Made by a program: the position numbers and the translations under genes. This document shows, one piece after another, positions 27,701 through 35,283 of a stretch of DNA of 64,000 nucleotides (its first letter is position 1; the number at the start of each line of letters is the position of its first letter). The notes below the pieces were generated by a model. The model searched no databases and was not told where the DNA came from. It worked only from the letters and a program-made list of their open reading frames with translations. This DNA comes from Paenibacillus radicis (ex Xue et al. 2023) (GTDB lineage: Bacteria; Bacillota; Bacilli; Paenibacillales; NBRC-103111). The stretch is taken from contig NZ_JANQBD010000005.1 in NCBI RefSeq assembly GCF_024722015.1, positions 124,001-188,000 of the forward strand. Reading direction: 5' to 3'.

Positions 27701-28080
27701 TTGCAGCAAGCGACATTAATGGTAAATACATTTGGGATAGTAAGCTTCTTCAAAGCATTTCGGTTAATGATGACCTTGGAAATGCTTTCGTTAACAAGGC
27801 AACAGGGAGTGTCAGTGATGGTACATTTAAAAATAGTGAAAACTTAACACCATTCATGGGCCAATTAATAACACAGTTTCAAATTACCAATATTACTTAT
27901 AAAGCGGGGACATTAGAGGCGAATAGGGATACCTTATATATGGATGATAGCTACAAGCTTGTCTTCAAACCCAAAAGCGGTAGTGATGCAAATCTGAGTA
28001 AAGTTAATATATCAAGCTTTACGATTACAGTGACGGCAGGGAACAAAACCGCTGTTAGCACGTTCACTATAAATAAATAG
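24751..28080 (+). CDS. Large secreted protein with degenerate SLH repeats
   Basis: 1109 residues from the ATG at 24751 (AAGAAGGTG upstream). Signal peptide ends FAHAEE. A charged low-complexity stretch follows (about 25-90), then about 200 residues with SLH-like repeats (RDEFVQVAKAAL, SRQDLAKFMIYGLGK, ATRRMLVESAYEAKK) aligned with the N-terminus of the protein at 15410. The remaining 830 residues are beta-rich, with Ig-like segments containing VTVYFKQLNQYGEET, AAYDQYGNRIDD and MIKDQYDEEYV, typical of surface-layer proteins. It has its own promoter and terminator. A cell-surface structural protein is the best guess. Confidence 0.7.
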   Translation: MKKCMSMFLSFVLLSAVMVPFAHAEEVNADKQLEAPSTEAAAEKKQEAAPSTSTDEANNSTDKKSETSSSDGTADKKSETPSPEAKVVKTSEAYDDLKALPPDLQEKFNFFIKAGALRPEKDGWFGANSPTTRDEFVQVAKAALSQASGEALTVPAYIEAFESLGLTNTDGMAIDSTNTVSRQDLAKFMIYGLGKANDARKVTPITDQSYMNLDNVQKGASRFVTLALQLKLVKKIAEDGYYHGDSLATRRMLVESAYEAKKINAEIKNNSKISIVEAKAAGARKASVTINKMIDSVKSNQIKLVLKRDGGAIDGVTEWSADNKTATITTQLKLKKGNYTIELSGLDDDSFEKKTAEFAAEDEQFKTIEFVNSTNVLPQSKVTVYFKQLNQYGEETDLTSHNFQVSSGSRTTPQNVPGKQAFKLDLSKEKRDMPVNISIFDRTNNLTVNKTFTVGDPVVVSKIEMGDLKFKNENKYFMPGDVGYLAFAAYDQYGNRIDDIDELNRGMVFLYDGEQLFEKNKNYVFVDYDDDGFIDLELKAYPDIKKDTASIFKIMAIGSGESATKPITVFTPKQPASVTIKEYSNTLARSDKNKVIELEVRDSDGILLSDDRKLELFKAGLLKARSHGALKLGSSVSGELGEYLESGPSKGNIGILEVTGTGKASVEVTIADVNKTTRADYELKEERIPQKLDKLSNDPAFIYTLVQKNNVTPTFMIKDQYDEEYVIADSPKYQVRYELKRTDGDLGAFTGVHSQTASLVNLTDATPSKRVKISDAFSKGIKITATDKKLGSYQLTTTLLKVVPDSTQADYSKWSIESEMNSITHRFKSYTMADLDEDLTYAIDGDTSLFAVGAYLVKQGLKVNKKTAPNSKMADQEDAADIFANRDALTKTMGIKVYNKDGVETSVSGVSILSMQIADPNIVALSKTSTTKLVGLNPGTTTGIITFSTPKGAKALKTSFTVWTSDLSFGGELKVPTDKKNTNIAASDINGKYIWDSKLLQSISVNDDLGNAFVNKATGSVSDGTFKNSENLTPFMGQLITQFQITNITYKAGTLEANRDTLYMDDSYKLVFKPKSGSDANLSKVNISSFTITVTAGNKTAVSTFTINK

Positions 28081-28148
28081 TCTCTCCACACTGTTGCTAG
28101 AGTGTACCCCTGTCACTTGGGAGGGCACTGAAAAGGTCCCTTGATACT

Positions 28149-28196
28149 AAAAAGGTACAGTTCCTCAAGAAAAGTTGAGGAAGCTGTACCTTTTTT
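28149..28196 (+). terminator. Rho-independent terminator
   Basis: AAAAGGTACAGTTCCTCAA pairs with TTGAGGAAGCTGTACCTTTTTT across a GAAAAG loop; one bulged base. Very strong. Confidence 0.93.
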
Positions 28197-28236
28197 CTGT
28201 ATTATAAGACATCACATCACGAATCGGCAGAATCAA

Positions 28237-28300
28237 CCTATAATCAGATCGTATTAACTAATTCCCTGCATCCAACCTCTTTGTATACTTAATATAAGAT
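28237..28300 (+). promoter_or_regulatory. Weak relative of the 22-bp repeat promoter (C)
   Basis: CAACCTATAAT at 28234 carries the first half-site, but the second position (28259) is poor. TAAGAT at 28295 would be at the family spacing yet lies too close to the ribosome site at 28302, so the real -10 may be TATACT at 28284. Offered as a tentative member of the promoter family. Confidence 0.35.
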
Positions 28301-28314
28301 TGGAGGGCTGCATT

Positions 28315-29616
28315 TTGGCTAGAAAAAAATACGTTATATGTGGAGTCAGCACGCGGGTCAATGGCATGTTCATCAAGCCAATGCTGGAAACGTTTCAAGC
28401 TCACTGCGAGGTTGTAGGACTACTGGATGCGGACCCGAGCCGTTTTGCCAATTGTTTTAAAAAGTTTCCCGTATTAAACGGGTTGCCTGTATATATGCCG
28501 GATCAATTCGAACAGATGATTCGGGAAACGATGCCGGATGCCGTTATTGTAGCTGGGGCGGATCATACTCATGCTGACTACATTGTAAAAGCACTGGAGC
28601 ACAACCTTGACGTTATATCGGAAAAGCCGATGGTAACGACCGGGGCTGATTGCAAAAGAGTGCTGGATGCTCAGAACAACAGCAAAGGTACGTTATATGT
28701 TGCATTTAATTACCGCTATGCGCCTGTACATACGAGGATTAAAGAATTGATTCTTGAAGGCCGGATCGGAAGGGTAACTTCTGTTGATTTGAACTGGTAT
28801 CTCGATACTTACCACGGCGCAAGTTATTTCAAGCGATGGAATCGAAAAAGAAGCCAATCCGGAGGCTTGTCCGTCCATAAAAGTACACATCATATCGATC
28901 TAGTTAATTGGTGGATTGATCAAAAACCCGTTGAAGCTTTCGCATATGGGGCACTCAATTATTTTGGCCCTGAGGGTGAGCTCAACCCGCTCAAGGAAGA
29001 TGGCAGATATTGCGGCACCTGTCGCGTCAAGCAGGATTGCAGCTATTTTATGAGATGGTCTACAAGAAGCAAAGAAACCATGCCTGATGACGATCATTTG
29101 ACGGGAATAGAGGTCAGGCCAAGCGCATACACCGGATATAGAGCGGATGCCTGTATCTTCGATTCGGAGATTGATATTGAGGATACCTACTCGGCGGTAG
29201 TGAAATATGACAAAGGTGCGATGATGAGTTACTCGGTTAATTTTTCGTTACCTTATGAAGGCTATAGGCTGGCGATTAACGGTACCAAAGGGCGAATTGA
29301 AACTAAGGAAGTATTATCCAAGCGAGTTTCTCAGCAAGTTACCGAGCAGACGATAGATTATTTTCCTTTATTCGGCGGTAAAGAAACGATCCATGTAGTA
29401 CCGCGACCTGGTGGGCATGGGGGAGGAGATCCTCTTCTGCTTGAGGATTTATTCCTCGGGGCGGACCCTAGACGAGCATACAGCATTCTGGCAGGGGCTG
29501 AAGCCGGCGCATGCTCTGTGTTGACAGGAGAAGCAATCTGGAAGTCTGTGCAGAGCAACCAACCTATTCGTATCCATGACCTGTTAGTTTCAGCGAACGC
29601 GAATATGGCTCAATGA
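28315..29616 (+). CDS. Gfo/Idh/MocA-family oxidoreductase 1
   Basis: 433 residues from TTG 28315, seven bases after GGAGGG. N-terminal Rossmann part (KKYVICGVSTRVNGMF; a relaxed version of the GxGxxG loop), then the family hallmark EKPMVTT near residue 105 and the catalytic-domain sheet. A cysteine cluster (YCGTCRVKQDC, about 230-240) is an insertion seen in a subset of these enzymes and could bind metal. NAD(P)-dependent oxidation of a sugar or inositol-like alcohol is the family reaction. It opens the catabolic operon; D-apiose dehydrogenase belongs to this family, so that role is possible but unproven. Confidence 0.82.
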   Translation: MARKKYVICGVSTRVNGMFIKPMLETFQAHCEVVGLLDADPSRFANCFKKFPVLNGLPVYMPDQFEQMIRETMPDAVIVAGADHTHADYIVKALEHNLDVISEKPMVTTGADCKRVLDAQNNSKGTLYVAFNYRYAPVHTRIKELILEGRIGRVTSVDLNWYLDTYHGASYFKRWNRKRSQSGGLSVHKSTHHIDLVNWWIDQKPVEAFAYGALNYFGPEGELNPLKEDGRYCGTCRVKQDCSYFMRWSTRSKETMPDDDHLTGIEVRPSAYTGYRADACIFDSEIDIEDTYSAVVKYDKGAMMSYSVNFSLPYEGYRLAINGTKGRIETKEVLSKRVSQQVTEQTIDYFPLFGGKETIHVVPRPGGHGGGDPLLLEDLFLGADPRRAYSILAGAEAGACSVLTGEAIWKSVQSNQPIRIHDLLVSANANMAQ

Positions 29617-29638
29617 ATCAAAGGAGGAAATTAATAGA

Positions 29639-31639
29639 GTGTACGATAAATTTGAAAATGTAGGTATTGCCCACTTTGACGTAAAAAGCCAACTGCCAAG
29701 GTGGGTTTATGAATCGGCTATGCGTGCAGCTGAGAAAGGTGAGCAGGCACGCTCGGCTATTATGAATATCGAGGGCCTCAAGCAAAGGCAGCGGGAAATC
29801 CGCGAAGGAATTGAGACGTGTATTGGTGGTATACCGTCTTCGAGTACACCTATGAATCCGGGTATAACAGGAAAGGTAACAGGCAACGGCTTTCGCGTAG
29901 AGAAAATTGTTTTTGAGCCGAGACCGCAGGTTTATGCTACAGCCAATCTTTATATTCCTGATGGAGTCATAAGCAATCCACGAGGGGCTGTTCTGTTGTT
30001 GTGTGGGCACCGGGAACAGGCGAAGCATTGTGATGAATATCAGACCGTATGTCATTATATGGTACACAGCGGGCTGATAGTCATGTCTTTAGATCCGGTA
30101 GGCCAAGGCGAGCGTTTTGGGTTCTATGATCCGGCAACGAAAGAAGCCCCTATGACTAGCGTTACTGAGCATGAAAATGTTGGCCGCCAATGTATGCCAT
30201 TGGGGGATAGCTTGGCACGTTATATGCTTCATGATGCGGTGCGGGCGATTGATTATTTATGCACCCGTCCTGAGGTTGATCCAGAGAAAATCGGAGTTTG
30301 CGGACATTCCGGCGGAGGCACTCAGACGTCGCTTGTTATGATGTACGATCAACGGATTGCAGCCGCAGCACCAGGCGGATTCATTATGAATCGGCCTTAC
30401 TTTCTTCTTACAGGAAAAGCGCAGGATGCCGAGCAGAAATGGCCGGGTTTCTCGGAGCTTGGCTTTGACCACGAAGATATTGTAATGGCCATGGCTCCGC
30501 GTCCGGTAAGGATTCTCGCAACCACCTATGATTCCGTTCCTATCGAAGCTCCCAGACATACGGTTTCTATAAATCGCCGGTTTTGGGAGATGTACGGCAG
30601 AGGAGTGGATTTGGACATTTTCGAGGATGAAAATGTACATCGCTTCTCAGTGCCACTAGCTCGGGCTGCCGCTGAATTTTTTGCAAAGCATTTGCTCGGC
30701 TGCACCCAAGCACCTGCGGTCTCGGATACAGATATTAAGCTGATTCCTGCCGAGCAGCTAAAGTGTACAGCAAGCGGGCAAGTTATAGGAGAATTACCTC
30801 ATGCCAAAAATACGCATATGGAAAATGTCGAGCGGTTGGCCGAGTTTGAGAAGCTGCGTCAAGCTTTGCCGGACAACGAACGGAAGCGTAAGTCCATAGA
30901 TTGGCTGCGTAAACAAGTGGTTGCTGGCAGACAAGTATGTGACTTAAATCCTCGCCCTTCCGGCGGTGGAGAAATTAATAATTTATGGATTATCCGCAAC
31001 ATTTGGTGGAGCCAGCCGGGACTTTTAAATCATTGCCTGCAGTTTGTCGATTCCAAGCTTTGGGGTCAAAAGCTGCCGGTAACGATAGCCGTGTGGGATG
31101 GGGGCTCCAGTCAGCTTGACATTCACGCAAAATGGATTGAGGAAACATGCGCTGCCGGCCGAATTGCCATGGTCCTGAATCCTACAGGAATTGGTCCGCT
31201 TTTGCCGCATTTAAATGCTCCTACGGATAAACCGTTCAAACGATTCGGGATGATGGATAGGCATTCGGATGAATTGATGTGGCTGGGTGACAGTATGGCT
31301 GCGGTAAGAACGTATGATGTATTGCGTGCCATTGAGCTCGCGTCGAATATGAAAACTATCGATGCATCCGATATCAAGCTGTACGGAAGCGGTAAATATG
31401 CGGTATACGCGGGATTAGCGGCTCTGCTCGATAACCGGATACAAAATATTCGTATGGATAATCGTATGGGCAGCATCGCCGAGTGGATCAAGGAGCCATT
31501 TTATGATGAAACGGACTCTTTAAGCTTTATCATTCCGGGAATGCTCCGCTATTTTGATCTGACAGATGCAGACAAGTGGCTTGTCGAAGAAGGCAAGATG
31601 CAAGAGACAGTTGCGATGAAAAGTGATTATGCAGGGTAA
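29639..31639 (+). CDS. Two-domain alpha/beta hydrolase (acetylxylan-esterase-like)
   Basis: 666 residues from a GTG, with AAAGGAGG about 12 bases upstream. Residues about 75-355 form an alpha/beta hydrolase: oxyanion region LLCGHREQ, nucleophile elbow GHSGGG (S224) and a plausible catalytic His in ENVHRFS. Residues about 430-650 look like a second hydrolase fold in which the elbow reads LYGSGKYAVYAG, without a properly placed serine, so probably inactive. No signal peptide, so it works inside the cell, perhaps deacetylating imported oligosaccharides. Closest by pattern to acetylxylan esterase/dienelactone hydrolase-like proteins. Position between an oxidoreductase and the racemase-like gene supports sugar catabolism. 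Confidence 0.68.
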   Translation: MYDKFENVGIAHFDVKSQLPRWVYESAMRAAEKGEQARSAIMNIEGLKQRQREIREGIETCIGGIPSSSTPMNPGITGKVTGNGFRVEKIVFEPRPQVYATANLYIPDGVISNPRGAVLLLCGHREQAKHCDEYQTVCHYMVHSGLIVMSLDPVGQGERFGFYDPATKEAPMTSVTEHENVGRQCMPLGDSLARYMLHDAVRAIDYLCTRPEVDPEKIGVCGHSGGGTQTSLVMMYDQRIAAAAPGGFIMNRPYFLLTGKAQDAEQKWPGFSELGFDHEDIVMAMAPRPVRILATTYDSVPIEAPRHTVSINRRFWEMYGRGVDLDIFEDENVHRFSVPLARAAAEFFAKHLLGCTQAPAVSDTDIKLIPAEQLKCTASGQVIGELPHAKNTHMENVERLAEFEKLRQALPDNERKRKSIDWLRKQVVAGRQVCDLNPRPSGGGEINNLWIIRNIWWSQPGLLNHCLQFVDSKLWGQKLPVTIAVWDGGSSQLDIHAKWIEETCAAGRIAMVLNPTGIGPLLPHLNAPTDKPFKRFGMMDRHSDELMWLGDSMAAVRTYDVLRAIELASNMKTIDASDIKLYGSGKYAVYAGLAALLDNRIQNIRMDNRMGSIAEWIKEPFYDETDSLSFIIPGMLRYFDLTDADKWLVEEGKMQETVAMKSDYAG

Positions 31640-31763
31640 AAAATGTTGAAATGAAGCGGAGATCTTGTATACGATGCCAGTGTTTTACTGAAGCAAGAAT
31701 CAGAAAACGCCCACAAAGCTAGCTTTTATAAGGAAAGCTCTATAGTTAATGCTGACAATGTGT

Positions 31764-31831
31764 AAGTTTCGCTAAAGCTAAGCTCAGATGCTTACGCCGT
31801 GCAAGTTTTCCTACAGAAAACTTTAAGGAGG
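31764..31831 (+). repeat. Repeated leader element, copy 2
   Basis: Second copy of the block at 17112-17179. This copy contains a perfect stem AAGTTTTC-CTACA-GAAAACTT (31803-31823) that ends one base before the ribosome site AAGGAGG (31825), so folding could govern access to it. The 12-bp palindrome AAAGCTAGCTTT at 31715 lies upstream, as the palindrome at 17105 lies near copy 1. Confidence 0.55.
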
Positions 31832-31840
31832 ATACAAAAG

Positions 31841-32506
31841 ATGACTACTATTGTAGCTATTTATACGGGGCAAGGGCTCTCGGAGCGGATTCAACCGATA
31901 TTTCGTGAGGAGCTTCCGGGCTGCCGACTGGTAACCATTATTGATGACAGCCTGATAGCTGATGTAATTGGAGCGGGCAAGGTCACACCCGACGTAACGC
32001 GTCGCCTTGTTCAATACTACCGACATGCTGAAGAAATAGGAGCGGATGTTATTCTTAATACTTGCTCCTCGGTAGGCGAAGTTGCGGATTGGGCCATGCC
32101 TATGTTCAGAACGCCGATTATTAAAATCGATGAAGCGATGGCGCAGCTCGCAACCAAGAGGTTTGACAGGATCGGTGTGCTGGCGACACTTCCAACTACT
32201 TTGGAGCCAACTCGGCGTTTGCTGCAAAAAGAAGCTGAGCAGCAGGAGCGCAAGGTAGAGGTTTTGGATGCTTTAGCAGTTGGGGCTTATCAAGCTCTGG
32301 TAGCCGGTCATCCTGAGGAGCATGACCGCCTTATTCTGGAAGCGGCCAAGTCCATTGCGGTCCGGGCTGATGTGCTTGTACTGGCGCAAGGATCGATGGT
32401 CAGGATGGAGGAAGCATTAAAGCAGGCTACAGGACTTCCTGTGTACTCCAGCCCTCGTCTCGGAGTGCTTGCTGTGAAAGCGGCATTGGAGCAGCTAGGG
32501 AAGTAA
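31841..32506 (+). CDS. Asp/Glu-racemase-fold protein
   Basis: 221 residues from ATG 31841 (AAGGAGG upstream). Aspartate/glutamate/hydantoin racemase fold: first half with NTCSSVGE (C75 as the first catalytic cysteine), second half VLVLAQGSMVRMEE where the usual second cysteine is absent. Two-base racemisation is therefore unlikely; single-cysteine relatives include arylmalonate decarboxylase-like and maleate isomerase-like enzymes. It lies directly upstream of the RuBisCO-like and DUF1537 kinase genes and may act on the same carbon skeleton, for example as isomerase or decarboxylase. Confidence 0.72.
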   Translation: MTTIVAIYTGQGLSERIQPIFREELPGCRLVTIIDDSLIADVIGAGKVTPDVTRRLVQYYRHAEEIGADVILNTCSSVGEVADWAMPMFRTPIIKIDEAMAQLATKRFDRIGVLATLPTTLEPTRRLLQKEAEQQERKVEVLDALAVGAYQALVAGHPEEHDRLILEAAKSIAVRADVLVLAQGSMVRMEEALKQATGLPVYSSPRLGVLAVKAALEQLGK

Positions 32507-32549
32507 GTGTGTTCACAACTTAGGCCTAAGTAATGGAGATGAGTACTGG

Positions 32550-33803
32550 ATGAAGGATCAAGTAGTTGCAACCTATTGGCTCGAAACGGCATTCTCGTTG
32601 GAAAAAGCTAGTGAAATCATTGTAAGCGAGCAATCTACAGGAACATTTATGCCACTGCCAAATGAGACGGAAAGCTTGAAGCAGAGGCATCGGGCAAAAA
32701 TTGTATCCATCGAGCCCCGGGAGATATCCCCCTTTCCGGCGCTTCCAGGAGCCAAGGTTCCAGCAGGAAATAAAGGCGAATACAAGCGCGGCATCGTTAA
32801 AATAGCTTTTCCATATGAAAATATAGGTCCATCCATTCCAAATTTGCTGGCAACGGTGGCGGGTAATTTATTCGAGCTGGAGGAGCTATCAGGACTCCGG
32901 CTGTTGGATTTGGAGCTCCCCCCTCAATTTCAAGAACGTTATGAGGGGCCCAGGTTCGGAATTTCCGGCACACGTGAGCTAACAGGAGTGTATAACCGTC
33001 CAATAATAGGCACCATTATTAAACCGAATATTGGCTTGAGCACCGATGAATTAAGATTGATAGTAAGGGAACTGGCTACGTCAGGTATTGATTTTATCAA
33101 GGATGATGAGGTTAATGGCAATGCTCCCTATGCTCCTATAGCTGAGCGAATCAAGGCAGCTATGGAGGAAATCGAAAGGGCTGCAGATCGTACAGGTAAA
33201 AAAACGATGTACGCCTTCAACATTACAGATGATATCGATCCGATGCTGCGTCATCTTGAAACGGTCATCAAGCATGGCGGGAATTGCGTAATGGTTAGCA
33301 TAAACAGCATAGGCTTTGCCGGATTGGCTCATTTAAGGAAGCAAGCTCCGGTATGTATCCATGGGCATCGCAACCAATGGGGAATGATGTCCCGCTATCC
33401 GTACCTGGGCATGTCATTCACTGCATATCAGAAGCTGTGCCGCTTAAGCGGTGTGGATCATATGCATGTCAACGGTCTAAATAATAAGTTTCACGAGAGC
33501 AACGCTTCAGTTATTTCAGGGGTACGGGAATGCTTGACTCCCATCTTTAAAGAAGCGGATACCGTTGTTCCTGTGTTATCCTCCAAGCAATGGGCTGGGG
33601 CTGCTCCGGATACATATCGAACGCTGCAAACCATGGACTTGATGAATATTGCAGGCGGTGGCATTCACGGACATCCAGGTGGACCGGGGGCTGGCTTTCG
33701 AAGTCTTGTACAAGGCTGGGAGGCTGCGATGGCTGGAATTCCATTGGATGAGTACGCTCTTTCGCGCGTTGAATTGAAGCAGGCTTTGGATACGTTCAGT
33801 TAA
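32550..33803 (+). CDS. RuBisCO-like protein, probable oxo-isoapionate-4-phosphate decarboxylase/hydrolase
   Basis: 417 residues. Form IV (RuBisCO-like) large-subunit fold. Key positions: K158 in GTIIKPN (equivalent to K175), K184 in FIKDDE (the carbamylated lysine), HGHR at 271-274, a lysine in HVNGLNNKF (loop 6 region) and GGGIHGHPGG for phosphate binding. The metal and phosphate sites therefore look intact, while the carboxylase set around them differs. RuBisCO-like proteins next to DUF1537 kinases act in D-apionate degradation: OiaX decarboxylates, OiaT hydrolyses, 3-oxo-isoapionate 4-phosphate. The kinase gene follows 57 bases downstream. Which of the two reactions applies cannot be told; an MtnW-like role is less likely in this context. 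Confidence 0.8.
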   Translation: MKDQVVATYWLETAFSLEKASEIIVSEQSTGTFMPLPNETESLKQRHRAKIVSIEPREISPFPALPGAKVPAGNKGEYKRGIVKIAFPYENIGPSIPNLLATVAGNLFELEELSGLRLLDLELPPQFQERYEGPRFGISGTRELTGVYNRPIIGTIIKPNIGLSTDELRLIVRELATSGIDFIKDDEVNGNAPYAPIAERIKAAMEEIERAADRTGKKTMYAFNITDDIDPMLRHLETVIKHGGNCVMVSINSIGFAGLAHLRKQAPVCIHGHRNQWGMMSRYPYLGMSFTAYQKLCRLSGVDHMHVNGLNNKFHESNASVISGVRECLTPIFKEADTVVPVLSSKQWAGAAPDTYRTLQTMDLMNIAGGGIHGHPGGPGAGFRSLVQGWEAAMAGIPLDEYALSRVELKQALDTFS

Positions 33804-33860
33804 GTATAAATATAAGCTGCAAGCAGGGAAGAGACCAGCAGCTTACGGAGGAAAACACGA

Positions 33861-35216
33861 ATGCGTATCTGTTATTATGGAGATGATTTTACAGGCTCAA
33901 CGGATGTTCTTGAGGCGCTGACGACTGGTGGTCTTCGTATTATTTTATTTATGGAGGTCCCTGATCCGGCGATGTGGCATAAGAAGTTTGCCCATTATGA
34001 CGGCTTTGGTGTTGCAGGCGTGAGCCGAACTCTGGGACCAGAGGAAATGGACCGTAAGCTGCGGCCACAGCTTCAGGCACTTCGTGAATTCAAGGCCGAC
34101 ATTACCCATTATAAAGTATGCTCCACCTTCGATTCATCCCCAATAACGGGCAGCATCGGTAAAGTGATCGATATAGGCTCGGAGCTGTTTCAAGAGCAGC
34201 GGTACACTCCTGTTGTGGCAGGATGTCCTTTACTGAAGCGTTATACGGTGTTTGGGAATCATTTTACGGCAATGGGTGGGGATGGCGGTACCGTTCGATT
34301 GGATCGGCATCCTAATATGAGCAAGCATCCTATTACTCCTATGAATGAAGCAGATCTAAGGGTTCATCTTGCGAAACAAACCAACAAGTCTATTGGGCTA
34401 GTAAATGTGCTGGATTTGGATTTAAATCCCTTATTATTGCAGCAGCGCTATAAGCAGCTAATCGAGAGTAAACCGGATATTTTGCTATTCGATGTATTGA
34501 CCCCAAACCACCTCACTCAAATCGGAAGCTTGCTGATGCAAGAAAGCGATGCCAGCCCATTGTTTGTAGTAGGGTCTTCAGGTGTGGAATATGCACTTGT
34601 CTCTTATTGGCAGCAAAATGGATTGCTTCCAACAGAGCTGCCCAATATGAAGGCAGAGGCGGTTGATCGTATTCTCGTAGTGTCCGGCAGCTGTTCTCCA
34701 GTAACGCAAGCTCAGATCGAATGGTCGCTGGCTCATGGCTATGCGGGAATTCGGGTATCCGAGGAGTTCTTGTTTGATGAGGAGATTAAGGGGATTTCAG
34801 CTTTGCTGGAGCAAGCGGAAAAGCTGCTTCGTGTTGGAAAAAATGTAATTCTATATACAGCCTTAGGGCCAAATGATATGTCGATTGGACATGTACAGCA
34901 GAGATTGAAGGATGAAGAGCGTGAAACAGCTGCAAGTGGACTAATGATTGGCGAGCGATTAGGTGAGATGACCAAGCAGTTGATTTTGAAGACAGGTCTA
35001 AAGCGTGTTGTTTTCGCAGGGGGAGATACGTCTGGCTTTGCAATAAGCAAGCTGGATAGCTACGCCTTAGAGATGATCGCTCCGATTGTTCCTGGAGGGC
35101 CTCTTTGCAGGATGTTTTCGAAGGATGAACGGTTGGATGGCTTGGAGATTGTGTTAAAAGGCGGTCAGGTTGGACCGTCACATTTTTTTGAGCAGGTGCG
35201 GACAGGGAGAGCTTGA
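33861..35216 (+). CDS. DUF1537 four-carbon acid sugar kinase, probable 3-oxo-isoapionate kinase
   Basis: 451 residues, ATG after ACGGAGG. N-terminal substrate domain starts with YYGDDFTGSTD, the family hallmark; C-terminal nucleotide domain carries VSGSCSPVTQAQ, VFAGGDTSGFA and LKGGQVG. Family members phosphorylate tetronate, erythronate, threonate or 3-oxo-isoapionate. The immediate RuBisCO-like neighbour favours 3-oxo-isoapionate kinase (OiaK) by comparison with described apiose pathways. Cytoplasmic. Specificity is inferred from context only. Confidence 0.78.
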   Translation: MRICYYGDDFTGSTDVLEALTTGGLRIILFMEVPDPAMWHKKFAHYDGFGVAGVSRTLGPEEMDRKLRPQLQALREFKADITHYKVCSTFDSSPITGSIGKVIDIGSELFQEQRYTPVVAGCPLLKRYTVFGNHFTAMGGDGGTVRLDRHPNMSKHPITPMNEADLRVHLAKQTNKSIGLVNVLDLDLNPLLLQQRYKQLIESKPDILLFDVLTPNHLTQIGSLLMQESDASPLFVVGSSGVEYALVSYWQQNGLLPTELPNMKAEAVDRILVVSGSCSPVTQAQIEWSLAHGYAGIRVSEEFLFDEEIKGISALLEQAEKLLRVGKNVILYTALGPNDMSIGHVQQRLKDEERETAASGLMIGERLGEMTKQLILKTGLKRVVFAGGDTSGFAISKLDSYALEMIAPIVPGGPLCRMFSKDERLDGLEIVLKGGQVGPSHFFEQVRTGRA

Positions 35217-35283
35217 GATTTCAAGGATACAAGATGATGGGTGCAGTCTTCGATTGATTTGGAAGGGAAAGGCGATAATGTAA

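Noticed and set aside
28293..28300. TAAGAT at the family spacing as -10 of the catabolic operon
   Set aside because: Transcription from it would start at or after the ribosome site of the first gene; TATACT at 28284 is more plausible, so this copy of the promoter motif is kept only as tentative.
29618..30067. 149-codon minus-strand frame over the start of the esterase-like gene
   Set aside because: Fully antisense to a well-supported gene, no ribosome site, no similarity pattern.
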